Assembly (NCBI RefSeq): GCF_024171735.1 | Contig: NZ_JAMTCH010000003.1 | Coordinates: 1,476,841 to 1,540,840 of the forward strand | DNA from: Prauserella alba | Lineage (GTDB): Bacteria; Actinomycetota; Actinomycetes; Mycobacteriales; Pseudonocardiaceae | Length of the DNA stretch: 64,000 nt | Direction of reading: 5' to 3' | Shown here: in pieces, positions 25,208 through 33,947 of the stretch | How positions within the stretch are numbered: position 1 is the stretch's first letter | How the letters are laid out: every line of letters starts with the position of its first letter | Notes under the pieces: generated by a model | Told to the model about the DNA's origin: nothing | Seen by the model: only the letters and a program-made list of their open reading frames with translations | The model's database searches: none | Program-made: the position numbers and the translations under genes

Positions 25208-26094
25208 CAGGCCGCCCGCGCGGCGTCGTGCGCGCAGGTACCGCGACGGGCGGCGCGGCGGCCGCGGACGATGAGCCAGTAGGCCGACGGGGAGTACCGC
25301 AGCGGTTCGGGCGCCCGCCGGTGGGTGGCGCGGACCACCGCGGCGAGTCGTTCGAGCTTGCGCCGGTCGGCGCCGGTCCACTCCAGGCCCAGCCGTTCGC
25401 GCAACGGCGGTGGCAACGTGCCGACGGTGGTCAGCCGTACCAGGTTCGCCGCGGGGGCGATGCCGGCGTTCCACAGTGGAGTGGGCAGGAACCGGCTGGG
25501 CCGTTGCGGGTGGGTCAGGGCCTCGAGGACGTCGGTGGTGCTGCGGTTCGATTCGAGGCGGTCCCGCACCGTCTCGTCGAAGTAGGTCTCGGCGCCCGCC
25601 CAGTCGGCGGGAAGGTGATGCGCCTTCAGGCCGAGCGCCAGGCCGATCGCGCGCCACTCCCGCCACATCTCGTCGAGTTCGGCCCGTGTCATCGGCTCGC
25701 AGAACCACGCCGCGGTGTCGACCATGAACTTCGCCAGCGTGGCGTGGACCCAGGCGTAGGCCTCCGGGTTGAGCGCGTGGTACCGCCTGCCCTCGTCGTC
25801 GACGCCCTTGATGTCCCGGTGCAACTCGATGAGGCGGTCGCCCTCGGCGTGGGCGCCGCCGCCCATCCCATAGACGAACCGCAGCGTGGACAGGTGCGTG
25901 CCCCACGCGCGTTTCCACGGGTGCTGCTTGAACTCGGAGTGGTCGAGCACGCCCCTGCCCACCACGGGGTGGGCCACCTGGAGCAGGAGGCCGGTGCCGG
26001 CGAGCAGGGCGCCGGGAGCGACACCGAACCGTTGCCACGTCACCGATCCGGAGCCGGGCAACGTGGTCGCATCGCTGGCGGAGGTCTCGACCAT
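25207..26094 (-). CDS. MpaB/DUF2236 family oxygenase, first gene of the mce operon
   Basis: A 295-residue member of the MpaB/DUF2236 family, a haem-binding fold related to the rubber oxygenase Lcp. Family landmarks seen are the LLQVAHPVVGRGV block near the start, the RRYHALNPEAYAWVHATL segment and a FDETVRDRLESN region. It is the promoter-proximal gene of the mce operon, which suggests it oxidises the imported lipid or isoprenoid, but this is inference. ATG 26094 has GGGGAG 5 bases upstream; GTG 26100 is an alternative. A second MpaB protein lies at 46077. Confidence 0.85.
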   Translation of the reverse strand: MVETSASDATTLPGSGSVTWQRFGVAPGALLAGTGLLLQVAHPVVGRGVLDHSEFKQHPWKRAWGTHLSTLRFVYGMGGGAHAEGDRLIELHRDIKGVDDEGRRYHALNPEAYAWVHATLAKFMVDTAAWFCEPMTRAELDEMWREWRAIGLALGLKAHHLPADWAGAETYFDETVRDRLESNRSTTDVLEALTHPQRPSRFLPTPLWNAGIAPAANLVRLTTVGTLPPPLRERLGLEWTGADRRKLERLAAVVRATHRRAPEPLRYSPSAYWLIVRGRRAARRGTCAHDAARAA

Positions 26095-26249
26095 GGCCAC
26101 TCCCCATTCGGCACCATTGCGAATCGCGATTAACGTAGCTTCCTGACACGGGATGTTGTCAAGAGTCTCCGGTGCTGATGCCGCGCGGTAACGGGATAGA
26201 ATCGGGGATGTCGGCGAGACAACGCAGGAGCGAGTCGGAGGTAACGTCG
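26095..26249. promoter_or_regulatory. Divergent control region of the mce operon and its regulator
   Basis: AATCGCGATT (26122-26131) is a perfect palindrome, and TGACA (26144-26148) faces TGTCA (26157-26161) across 8 bases. Both lie between the mce operon and the double-TetR gene and are good operator candidates. TAGAAT at 26197-26202 is a likely -10 box for the regulator, which fits translation from TTG 26250. Confidence 0.55.
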
Positions 26250-27461
26250 TTGCAGCAACAGGACACCGGCTCCGCTCCGGCGGCCCCGCCGTCGCGTCGC
26301 CGTGGCGACCGGAGAGCGCAGCTGGCCCGGATCGCGGCCGAACTGTTCTGCCGGCGTGGCTATCACGCCGTGGGGCTCGGCGACATCGCCACCGAAGCGG
26401 GCATCACGGGACCGGCGATATACCGGCACTTCAAGAACAAGCAGGCGATCCTCACCTTTGCGGCCGACGACCTGGCGGCCGCCACCAGGGACGCCGTCGA
26501 GACGGCGCTCGCGCGGGCGACGACCGATCCGTGGTCCCGCATCGATGCGATCGTGCGTTCACTGACCGCGCTGGTCATCGACCGCAGGGAAGGCGCGCAG
26601 CTGTACCAGTGGGAGCGGCGGCACCTCGACCCCGAGGACCACGCACGGTTCACCGCGACCATGGAATGGCTGGTGGACACCGTCGCAGGCCTCGTCGGCG
26701 AGGGACGCCCCCGGCTACCCGAGGCCGACCGCGCCACGGTGGCGACCGCGGCGCTGAGCGCGATCGCCAGTCTGGCGACCCACCGCACCACCGTGTCGGC
26801 GCGGGTGGCGCAGCGGGGACTGCGGAGCATCGCGCTCGGTGTGCTCGCCACCGGGTTGCCGCCCCGGCTCGGCGGCGAACTCGCCGAGGAGTCTCCCGTC
26901 CCGCCCGCGGCCAGCCGGTTCGTCTCCCGCAGGGAACGGCTCGTCGTCGCGGCACTGCGGCCGATCCGCGAACGCGGTTTCCACGCCGTGACGATGGAGG
27001 AACTCGGCGCGGCCGCCGGCATCGGCGGATCGAGCGTGTACCGGCACTTCGCCAGCAAGGCCGAACTGCTCGCCGCGGTCTACTACCGGGCCGCCGACCG
27101 GCTGACCGTCACGACCAGCACGGCCATCGAATCGGCCGCCGAACCGGGCGAGGCGCTGCGGGCGCTCGTCGATGCCTACGTCGATTACAACTATTCGGAC
27201 AGTGACCTGGCCGCGGTGTACCGCTCCGAACACGGCAACCTGCCCGACGACGACCGGCGACAGCTGCGGAAGGTGCAGCGGGAGCACGTCGAGCAATGGG
27301 TGCGGCTCGTGATGGCCGTGCGCGGCGACACGCGCGCCACCTATGCGCGACTCGCCGTTCACGCGGCACTGAACATCGTGCACGACCTCTGCATTCGGCG
27401 ACAGCGCATCGCCGATGCCGGTCAGATCAAACACCTCGTGTTCGCCGCACTGGCGAGCTGA
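26250..27461 (+). CDS. Double TetR-domain regulator (Mce3R-like)
   Basis: This protein carries two TetR DNA-binding domains: helix-turn-helix one near residues 43-62 (LGDIATEAGITGPAIYRHF) and two near 248-268 (MEELGAAAGIGGSSVYRHF), each followed by a ligand-type helical domain. The known case is Mce3R of Mycobacterium tuberculosis, about 406 residues, which represses the mce3 operon. From TTG 26250, which has GGAGG 8 bases upstream, this protein is 403 residues; ATG 26178 or 26208 would lengthen it without a ribosome site. It is divergent from the mce operon, so repression of that operon in response to a lipid ligand is very likely. Confidence 0.9.
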   Translation: MQQQDTGSAPAAPPSRRRGDRRAQLARIAAELFCRRGYHAVGLGDIATEAGITGPAIYRHFKNKQAILTFAADDLAAATRDAVETALARATTDPWSRIDAIVRSLTALVIDRREGAQLYQWERRHLDPEDHARFTATMEWLVDTVAGLVGEGRPRLPEADRATVATAALSAIASLATHRTTVSARVAQRGLRSIALGVLATGLPPRLGGELAEESPVPPAASRFVSRRERLVVAALRPIRERGFHAVTMEELGAAAGIGGSSVYRHFASKAELLAAVYYRAADRLTVTTSTAIESAAEPGEALRALVDAYVDYNYSDSDLAAVYRSEHGNLPDDDRRQLRKVQREHVEQWVRLVMAVRGDTRATYARLAVHAALNIVHDLCIRRQRIADAGQIKHLVFAALAS

Positions 27462-27473
27462 TCACACTCCGCA

Positions 27474-27524
27474 GCGCGATCCGGTGCGTGCCGGGCCGAG
27501 GCAGGCCACGGTTTCGGATCGCGC
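27474..27524. terminator. Inverted repeat between the TetR gene and poxB
   Basis: GCGCGATCCG (27474-27483) and CGGATCGCGC (27515-27524) are perfect complements 31 bases apart. They could end the regulator transcript or serve as a control site for poxB. Confidence 0.4.
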
Positions 27525-27585
27525 GGTGGGCGCGGCGCCCCGACAATCGTCGGCGAAGCACCGTCGATCCGTGAAGGAGTACGAG

Positions 27586-29325
27586 ATGGCCCGAACCTCG
27601 GTCGCCGATCAGTTCATCGAGGTACTGCGGCAGGCCGGTGTGTCGCGGATCTACGGCGTCGTCGGCGACAGTCTCAACCCGGTCGTCGACGCCATCCGGC
27701 GCAGCCCCGGCATCGAATGGGTGCACGTGCGCAACGAGGAGGCCGGTGCGTTCGCCGCGGCGGCGGAGGCACAGTTGACCGGCAGGCTCGCGGTGTGCGC
27801 CGGCAGCTGCGGCCCCGGCAACACCCACCTGGTCCAGGGACTCTACGACGCTCACCGTACGGGCGCACCCGTGCTCGCACTCGCCTCGCACATCCCGGCC
27901 AGTCAGATCGGCACCGGCTTCTTCCAGGAGACGCATCCGGAACGGCTGTTCGTCGACTGCAGCGGCTACTGCGAGACGATCTCCACCCCGGAGCAGGTGC
28001 CGCGCGTGCCGCGGATCGCGATGCAGCGCGCGCTCGCGGGCGGTGGCGTGTCGGTGCTGGTGATGCCCGGCGACCTGGCCCACCGCGACGCCGCCGGGCC
28101 GACCGGGACGAGCACGTTCATCACCGAACGCGCCGTGGCCGTGCCCCCGCAGTCGCAGGTCCGGGCTCTGGCCGAGGCGCTCAACCGGGCGAGGACGGTC
28201 ACCCTGTTCTGCGGTGCCGGCGTCGCCGACGCGCACACCGAGGTCATGGAGCTGGCGGGACGGGTGCACGCCCCGGTGGGGCATTCGCTGCGTGGCAAGG
28301 AATGGGTGCAGTACGAGAACCCGTACGACGTCGGCATGAGCGGACTGCTCGGCTACGGCGCCTGTTACCGGGCCACTCAGGACGCCGATCTGCTGGTACT
28401 GCTCGGGACGGACTTCCCCTACGACGGCTTTCTTCCGCTCGAACGGACCGTGCAGGTCGACCACGACGCGAGCAGGCTCGGCAGGCGCACGCCACTGGAA
28501 CTCGGCGTGCACGGCGACGTCGGTGAGACCCTGCGTGCCGTGCTGCCGCTGGTGGAGCAGAAGGCCGACCGCAGCTTCCTCGACGACATGCTCCGCGAAC
28601 ACTGCCGGACCCTGGAGACGGTGGTCGATGCCTACACCAGCCGGGTCGGCGACCGGATGCCGATCCACCCGGAGTACGTCGCCGACGTGCTGGACGACCT
28701 CGCCGCCGAGGACGCGGTCTTCACCGTCGACACCGGCATGTGCAACGTGTGGGCGGCGCGGTACCTGACTCCGAACGGACGCAGGCGGGTGATCGGGTCG
28801 TTCCTGCACGGGACGATGGCGAACGCGCTGCCGCACGCCGTCGGCGCCCAGTTGGCGTACCCGGGGCGGCAGGTCGTGTCGATGTCGGGGGACGGCGGCC
28901 TGGCGATGTTGCTCGGCGAACTGCTCACGGTGCGGCTGCACGACCTGCCGGTGAAGATCGTGCTGTTCAACAACTCGTCGCTCGGCATGGTCAAGCTGGA
29001 GATGCTGGTGGAAGGGCTGCCCGACTACCAGACCGACCACGCAGGGGTGGACTACGCCGCCATCGCCCAGGGCGCGGGGATTCCGGCCGTCCGCGTCACC
29101 GAACCGGGCGAGGTGCGCACCGCGCTCGCGGACGCGCTCGCACGGCCGGGTCCGGTGCTCGTCGACGTGGTCACCGACCCGAACGCCATGTCGATGCCGC
29201 CGCACATCACGGCTCAGCAGATGAAGGGCTTCGCGCTCGCCGCGAGCAAGGTGGTGCTGGGAGGCGGTGTCGGCAAGATGGTCGAACTGGCTCGCTCCAA
29301 TCTGCGCAACATCCCGCGTCCGTGA
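27586..29325 (+). CDS. poxB: Pyruvate dehydrogenase (quinone), PoxB-like
   Basis: A 579-residue thiamine-diphosphate enzyme close in length to E. coli PoxB (572). It should oxidise pyruvate to acetate and CO2 with electrons passing through FAD to the quinone pool at the membrane. Three domains are visible: the pyrimidine-binding domain (HVRNEEAGAFAAAAEA with the catalytic Glu), the central FAD domain and the pyrophosphate-binding domain with SGDGG at 434-438 and FNNSSLGM. ATG 27586 follows AGGAG at 6 bases, so the frame upstream to 27415 is excluded. It stands alone. Related acetolactate synthases or oxidases are less likely. Confidence 0.92.
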   Translation: MARTSVADQFIEVLRQAGVSRIYGVVGDSLNPVVDAIRRSPGIEWVHVRNEEAGAFAAAAEAQLTGRLAVCAGSCGPGNTHLVQGLYDAHRTGAPVLALASHIPASQIGTGFFQETHPERLFVDCSGYCETISTPEQVPRVPRIAMQRALAGGGVSVLVMPGDLAHRDAAGPTGTSTFITERAVAVPPQSQVRALAEALNRARTVTLFCGAGVADAHTEVMELAGRVHAPVGHSLRGKEWVQYENPYDVGMSGLLGYGACYRATQDADLLVLLGTDFPYDGFLPLERTVQVDHDASRLGRRTPLELGVHGDVGETLRAVLPLVEQKADRSFLDDMLREHCRTLETVVDAYTSRVGDRMPIHPEYVADVLDDLAAEDAVFTVDTGMCNVWAARYLTPNGRRRVIGSFLHGTMANALPHAVGAQLAYPGRQVVSMSGDGGLAMLLGELLTVRLHDLPVKIVLFNNSSLGMVKLEMLVEGLPDYQTDHAGVDYAAIAQGAGIPAVRVTEPGEVRTALADALARPGPVLVDVVTDPNAMSMPPHITAQQMKGFALAASKVVLGGGVGKMVELARSNLRNIPRP

Positions 29326-29449
29326 CGGCGGGTCCACAACGGACGTCCGAAGTGGAGTGATGCCGGGAGCCAGGGCGAGGCGGGCGGCCGGGGCACGGCG
29401 CCTCGGCACCGGCGGACCACGGCACGCCGTGGGCGGAACGATCCAGCGG

Positions 29450-29489
29450 CGATAGCGGACCGATAGCGGACCGATCCTGTCCGCTATCG
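29450..29489. repeat. Two direct and one inverted copy of an 11-mer
   Basis: CGATAGCGGAC occurs at 29450-29460 and 29461-29471, and its perfect complement GTCCGCTATCG at 29479-29489. The second and third copies form an 11-bp stem with a 7-base loop. It lies 45 bp before the DinB gene and may be an operator array or a hairpin. Confidence 0.6.
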
Positions 29490-29533
29490 CCCGTAGCGTT
29501 GCCGCCATCAGCCGAGACGAAGGGAACCCGACC

Positions 29534-30088
29534 ATGACGACGACCTCGACCTCCACGGCAGCCACCGCGGCACCCGCCGACCGTCGCGACGAGCACACGG
29601 TGCAGCGCGAACGTGCGGACCTCACGTGGCTGCTCGCGCGCCAGCGCTGGTTCCTGCGCTTCACCACCAGGGACCTCGACGACGAGCAGGCCGCCCGGCG
29701 CACGACCGTCAGCGCCCTGACCCTCGCCGGGATCGTCAAGCACGTCTCCGCCACGGAACGCGCCTGGATCGCGTTCGCGGGCGGCGACGCGCGGGCGGTC
29801 TCCGGGGCGGGCACCGAGGACCGATCCGACGAGTTCCGCATGCTGCCCGGCGAGACCCTGTCCGGTCTGCTGGACGAGTACGCCGAGACCGCACGGCGCA
29901 CCGAGGAGTTCCTCGCCACCGCCGACCTCGACGCGACGTTCCCGCTGCCAGAGGCGCCGTGGTTCGCGCCGGGTGAGCACTGGTCGGTGCGGCAGGTGTT
30001 GCAGCACATCGCCGCCGAAACCGCCCAGCACTCCGGGCATGCCGACATCATCAGGGAATCGGTCGACGGCGCCCGCACGATGGGTTGA
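29534..30088 (+). CDS. DinB family protein
   Basis: A 184-residue protein of the DinB/DUF664 four-helix bundle superfamily, which includes mycothiol- and bacillithiol-dependent transferases. The superfamily's metal-binding pattern is present: an early His (VKHVSATERAW) and a later HIAAE...H (LQHIAAETAQHSGH). The likely role is thiol transfer or detoxification, but no substrate can be named. The ATG at 29534 is the only start before the conserved region. The unusual repeat upstream suggests specific control. Confidence 0.85.
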   Translation: MTTTSTSTAATAAPADRRDEHTVQRERADLTWLLARQRWFLRFTTRDLDDEQAARRTTVSALTLAGIVKHVSATERAWIAFAGGDARAVSGAGTEDRSDEFRMLPGETLSGLLDEYAETARRTEEFLATADLDATFPLPEAPWFAPGEHWSVRQVLQHIAAETAQHSGHADIIRESVDGARTMG

Positions 30089-30114
30089 CGGGTGCCGCGA
30101 CTTCCGGCGGGGAC

Positions 30115-30750
30115 TCACGCGTGCTGCGGGTGCAGCAGCGCCATGACCTCGTCGTCGGTCACCGGCCGGAAGTCGCGGTACCAGTTACCGACCGCGCGCA
30201 TCCACACCCGCGGGTTCGGGCACACCGTGCGGTCGGCGGACGAGGACAGTTCCTCGAGTACGTCGGCGGGCGCCACGGGTACGGCGAGAGTGAGCAGCCG
30301 GGCGCCGCGCGAGGCCACCGAATGCAACGCCGCGCGGGTGGTGGCGCCCGTGGCGATGCCGTCGTCCACGACGATCACGCAACGGCCTTCGAGCGAGATC
30401 GGCGGTCTGCCGCGGCGCAGTCGTGCGACGGTCCTGTCCAGTTCGGGGAACGCCTCGGCCGCGGCGCGTTCCAGGTCGGCGGGACCGAGCCGGCGATGGC
30501 GCAGCACGTCCGGATTGGCGACGATCGTGCCGCCTTCGGCGATCGCCCCGAGCGCCAGCTCCGGATCACCGGGTACGCCGAGTTTGCGGACGCCGATGAT
30601 GTCGAGTTCCCCGCCGAGCGCCTCCGCCACCGGGCCGGCGACGACGACACCGCCGCGGGGCAGACCGAGCACGAGTGGGCGCTGCCCGGCCAGGTGGTGC
30701 AGGCGGGCGGCCAGCTCACGGCCGGCGTCGCGGCGGTCGGTGAACTCCAT
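30115..30750 (-). CDS. Phosphoribosyltransferase family protein
   Basis: A 211-residue type I phosphoribosyltransferase. The PRPP-binding loop VIVVDDGIATGATTRAA lies at about 125-140, and GLPRGGVVVA near 29-38 is the other family landmark. Similar proteins are encoded beside stress genes in mycobacteria (Rv0571c type), where the role is not settled. It converges on the DinB gene and follows bluB about 100 bp downstream on the same strand. Substrate base unknown; a simple hpt or apt is unlikely from the sequence. Confidence 0.85.
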   Translation of the reverse strand: MEFTDRRDAGRELAARLHHLAGQRPLVLGLPRGGVVVAGPVAEALGGELDIIGVRKLGVPGDPELALGAIAEGGTIVANPDVLRHRRLGPADLERAAAEAFPELDRTVARLRRGRPPISLEGRCVIVVDDGIATGATTRAALHSVASRGARLLTLAVPVAPADVLEELSSSADRTVCPNPRVWMRAVGNWYRDFRPVTDDEVMALLHPQHA

Positions 30751-30798
30751 GCGCGCATGCTCCGTACGCGGGGAACGTCTCCACGTTCAGGGTGCGCG

Positions 30799-30833
30799 CC
30801 CGCGGCCGCGGGTGTCCAGCGCCCGGCCGGGCG
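30799..30833. terminator. Two adjacent GC palindromes after bluB
   Basis: CCCGCGGCCGCGGG (30799-30812) and CGCCCGGCCGGGCG (30820-30833) are both perfect 14-bp palindromes in the 99-bp gap after the bluB stop. They may act as a terminator; loops would be tight. Confidence 0.35.
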
Positions 30834-30849
30834 GTTCTGCGCGTGCGGG

Positions 30850-31560
30850 TCACGAGCCGGGGTAGCGCTCCGCGTGCACGACCGCGTCGAGGGGAAGCCG
30901 GGTGCGCCAGCCGTGCCGTTCCAGGTCAGGGGCCGGTTCCAGGTGCGTCACCGGTCCCAGGCACAGCCACGCGACCGGGCGGACCCGCTCGGGGATGCTC
31001 AGCAGTTCGCGCAGCACGGGTTCGCGGTAGAAGCTGACCCAGCCGACTCCCAGCCCCTCGGCGGTCGCGGCCAGCCACAGGTTCTGGATGGCCAGGCACA
31101 CCGAGTACAGCCCGGCGTCGGCGATCGCGTGCCGGCCCAGCACGGCGGGGGAGCCGCGGTCCGGGTCGTAGGTCACGACGACCGACAGCGTGGACTCGAG
31201 GATGCCCTCGATCTTGATCTTCGAGAACGTCGCGGCGGCCTCACCCGAGAGTTCGCGGGCGAACGTGTCGCGCTCGGCGGCGACGTGCTCCCGGAACGCC
31301 TCGCGGGTCCCGCGGTCGCGCACGAGCACGAAGTCCCACGGCTGGCTCAGGCCGACGCTGGGTGCGGAGTGGGCTGCGCCGAGGATGCGCCGCAGCACGG
31401 CATCGTCGAGTGGTTCGCCGGTGAACTGCCCGCGCACGTCCCGTCGCCGCCCGCACAGGGAGTAGAACAGGTCCGCGACCTCACCGGGGGAGGCGCCGCC
31501 GGCCACGTCCGCACCGGGCTCGCCGGCCGACGGGCCGCCCCGGTCCTGCTGCGCGCTCAC
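30850..31560 (-). CDS. bluB: 5,6-dimethylbenzimidazole synthase (BluB), nitroreductase family
   Basis: A 236-residue flavoprotein of the BluB branch of the nitroreductase family. BluB breaks down FMNH2 with oxygen to make 5,6-dimethylbenzimidazole, the lower ligand of vitamin B12. Typical segments are SAPSVGLSQPWDFVLVRD, the GRHAIADAGLYSVCLAIQNLWLAATAEGLGVGWVSFY core and LPLDAVVHAERYPGS at the end. The GTG start overlaps the stop of the small ATPase gene as GTGA, so it is translated with it. No other B12 gene is nearby; the siroheme methyltransferase at 54.4 kb makes a shared precursor. Confidence 0.88.
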   Translation of the reverse strand: MSAQQDRGGPSAGEPGADVAGGASPGEVADLFYSLCGRRRDVRGQFTGEPLDDAVLRRILGAAHSAPSVGLSQPWDFVLVRDRGTREAFREHVAAERDTFARELSGEAAATFSKIKIEGILESTLSVVVTYDPDRGSPAVLGRHAIADAGLYSVCLAIQNLWLAATAEGLGVGWVSFYREPVLRELLSIPERVRPVAWLCLGPVTHLEPAPDLERHGWRTRLPLDAVVHAERYPGS

Positions 31561-32072
31561 CACTCGCGGTTCTTCAGGCCGACGAGCACCCGGTCGGCGA
31601 GCGCCGGGTCGACCGTCTGCGGCTGTTCGGGGGGCCGGGCCGCTGCCTCGGGCGGCAGGTTGCGCCGTTCGCCGCGATGCGGCAACCGCACCTGCGTGGC
31701 GGACATGCCGGGCGGAAGGGCCACCTCGCACCAGACGAGCTTGCCGCGGCCCTGCACCGGTACCGCGCCCGTACGGCGGCCGTCGATCACGGGTGCCTCG
31801 TCGTGGGCGTGGGCAAGCTGGTCGTCCTCGACCTCGATCACCAGGCAGTCGCCCTTCAACCGGAGCCGTACGTTCACGAACCCCGGGTTGTTGCCGTCGG
31901 CATGGTCGAGCACGTTCTGCACGAGCGCGCGCGCCGCCTCGGACGCGGTGTCGCGGAGCATCGGCAGCCGCCACTCGGTCAGCGAGAACTCGACGAACAT
32001 GGTCGTGCAGTTCAGCGCGCTCGGCATGGCCACGAGCCGGATGTCGTCGACCTGTGCGGTGTGGCTGCTCAC
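31557..32072 (-). CDS. Anti-sigma-factor-like HATPase domain protein
   Basis: A 171-residue protein with a GHKL-type ATPase fold: an N-box-like ALVQNVLDHADG near 50 and a strand LVIEVEDDQ after it. The C-terminal 50 residues are Pro/Arg-rich. It resembles RsbW-type anti-sigma kinases or the small ATPases common in actinomycetes. The GTG start at 32072 has AAGGA 7 bases upstream; the frame open to 32438 lies in the divergent promoter region. It is divergent from the conservon kinase and overlaps bluB. Partner sigma or anti-anti-sigma factors are not in the window. Confidence 0.7.
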   Translation of the reverse strand: MSSHTAQVDDIRLVAMPSALNCTTMFVEFSLTEWRLPMLRDTASEAARALVQNVLDHADGNNPGFVNVRLRLKGDCLVIEVEDDQLAHAHDEAPVIDGRRTGAVPVQGRGKLVWCEVALPPGMSATQVRLPHRGERRNLPPEAAARPPEQPQTVDPALADRVLVGLKNREW

Positions 32073-32507
32073 TCGTGATCCTTCCGCGGCGCGTGTCGGC
32101 GGGAACCGCCAGCCGCGTGGCGGGCCCGGGTGCTGTCGGTGCGAGGGCTGTCGTGCGGGGTCGATGTGGTCGGGCTGTCTCCGGGTTCGGCGCGCCTGAC
32201 GGTGGCACGGGCGGGCACACCACTCGCGAGGATCGCACGTCCGGCCGCCGACCGTCAGGGATTCGGCCACTCTAGGTGTGATCTGTGTGGCAGTACATGG
32301 GTCACGGACCGTGATTCGTGTCCCACGAACGGGTGCACGCCACACTTCTTTGCGGTGGTGAGAGTAAGGCATTACCGCGTGCGACAAGGCAGGGACTGCT
32401 GGTGGACATCGGCAGGGCCGTCTGCTTGCATAGGCCACCGTTGGTCGGGGGACATACGGCCGAATTCCGAGGCCCGTACGCGAGACTCAAGAAAGTGTGG
32501 ACACCGA
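32073..32507. promoter_or_regulatory. 435-bp divergent region upstream of the conservon
   Basis: No gene is seen. TCACGG-A-CCGTGA (32302-32314) is a perfect 6+6 palindrome near the middle and the best operator candidate. The stretch from 32270 to 32500 is less GC-rich than its surroundings, as expected of promoters. No confident -35/-10 pair was found. Confidence 0.45.
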
Positions 32508-33947
32508 ATGGCGAGGCGGGCGAGAGCGCGGGAAATTCTGGAGCGCTCGCGTGTGTTACTTGACCGCTCCCGGGTGGCGGCGGCACAGCTGCTGGATCCT
32601 CCGCGGCAGGACGGGGAGGGATCCGAAGGGACGGCGATCGCCGCTCTGGCGCAGCCGCTGCCGGCGCGCGGTGGCGAACAGCAGCAGGCCCTGGTCGACA
32701 TGTGCGCGAACCTCGCGCTGCGTGACCTGAACCTGGTCGACACCCTGCTGCAGGAACTCGAGAAGATGGAGATCGACGAGGAGGACGAGCAGCGGCTGGG
32801 TCAGCTCTACCGCCTCGACCACCTTGCGGCGCGGCTGCGCCGCAACGCCGAGAACCTGCGGGTGCTCGCGGGTAAGGAGGCCGGCGGCCCGTCGACCGAT
32901 GCGCTGTCGCTGGTGGACGTCGTGCGCGGCGCGATGTCGTCCATCGACCAGTACTCCCGCGTCACCATCGGGCGGGTCGCCTCGCTCGGCGTCGCCGGGT
33001 TCGCGGCTGAGGACATCAGCAGGCTCCTCGCCGAACTGCTGGACAACGCGGCGAACCAGTCGCCGCCCAACGCGCCGGTGCGGGTCAGCGCCCATCTGAC
33101 CGACAGCGGCAGTGTGCTGCTGCGGATCGAGGACGAGGGCATCGGCCTTCCCCCGGAGCGGATGGACGATCTCAACCGGCGGTTGTCACCGTCCGAGACG
33201 GACGTCGACGACGTCATCGACGACGAGGCGGTCCGCAGCATGGGCCTGACCGTGGTACGGCGGCTGGCCGACCGGCACAAGCTGACCGTGTCGCTGGCCA
33301 ACCGGCTGCCGAGCGGGACGACTGCCACGGTGCTGCTGCCGCTCGCGCTCGTCACCGAGGTGCCGGACGCGATGTGGTCGGGCAACGAGACGGTCTTCTA
33401 TTCGCAGGGGCCGGGGCTGGTCGAGCCGGCCCCGGAGCCGCCGGAACGCTCCACGGGCGCGATCTCGGGCCAACTCCCGCAGCGCGTGCCGCAGCAGACC
33501 GGTGCGGCGGCGACCCCGCCACCGCCCGCGGCGGACACCACCGCGCCTGTCGCCGACACCACCGCGCCCGCGGCGGAACCGGCGCCGGTCGAGGAGCCGC
33601 CGTCGCCGCGCCCGCGGCCACGTCCGTCCTCGAACGCGACCGGCGGCACGACCGCGAGCGGGCTGCCCCGCCGGGTGTCGCAGAGCCTGAAGGACGCCAG
33701 CGCCGCCGGCGCGGGCTCCGGTGCCGGGTCGGGCACGGGTGACGAGCCGATGTCGGCGCCGGAGGACGTGCTCGAGGACCCGGTGTCGATGGAGGAGAGC
33801 CACGACCGGCTGCTGGCCGACCTGGACGCGTTCTCTGACGGCGAGCAGCTCGCCGCGGAGAACGCCGACGCGGGCCAGGACGGCGAGGACACCCCGCGAG
33901 CCAAGCACCGCAGGCTCGACGACGTGGGTGAGGAGTCGGCCGAGTGA
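32508..33947 (+). CDS. Conservon sensor kinase-like ATPase (CvnA-like), no membrane segment
   Basis: A 479-residue histidine-kinase-like protein, first gene of a conservon. A helical part with LYRLDHLAARLRRNAENL (His105 at the phospho-acceptor-like position) precedes a HATPase domain with N-box LAELLDNAANQ (174-184) and IEDEGIGL (207-214). The last 200 residues are Pro/Ala-rich and disordered. Typical CvnA proteins begin with a membrane-bound sensing domain; here none is seen, so the protein should be cytoplasmic. ATG 32508 has only a weak ribosome site. It likely signals to the roadblock protein and GTPase that follow. Confidence 0.85.
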   Translation: MARRARAREILERSRVLLDRSRVAAAQLLDPPRQDGEGSEGTAIAALAQPLPARGGEQQQALVDMCANLALRDLNLVDTLLQELEKMEIDEEDEQRLGQLYRLDHLAARLRRNAENLRVLAGKEAGGPSTDALSLVDVVRGAMSSIDQYSRVTIGRVASLGVAGFAAEDISRLLAELLDNAANQSPPNAPVRVSAHLTDSGSVLLRIEDEGIGLPPERMDDLNRRLSPSETDVDDVIDDEAVRSMGLTVVRRLADRHKLTVSLANRLPSGTTATVLLPLALVTEVPDAMWSGNETVFYSQGPGLVEPAPEPPERSTGAISGQLPQRVPQQTGAAATPPPPAADTTAPVADTTAPAAEPAPVEEPPSPRPRPRPSSNATGGTTASGLPRRVSQSLKDASAAGAGSGAGSGTGDEPMSAPEDVLEDPVSMEESHDRLLADLDAFSDGEQLAAENADAGQDGEDTPRAKHRRLDDVGEESAE

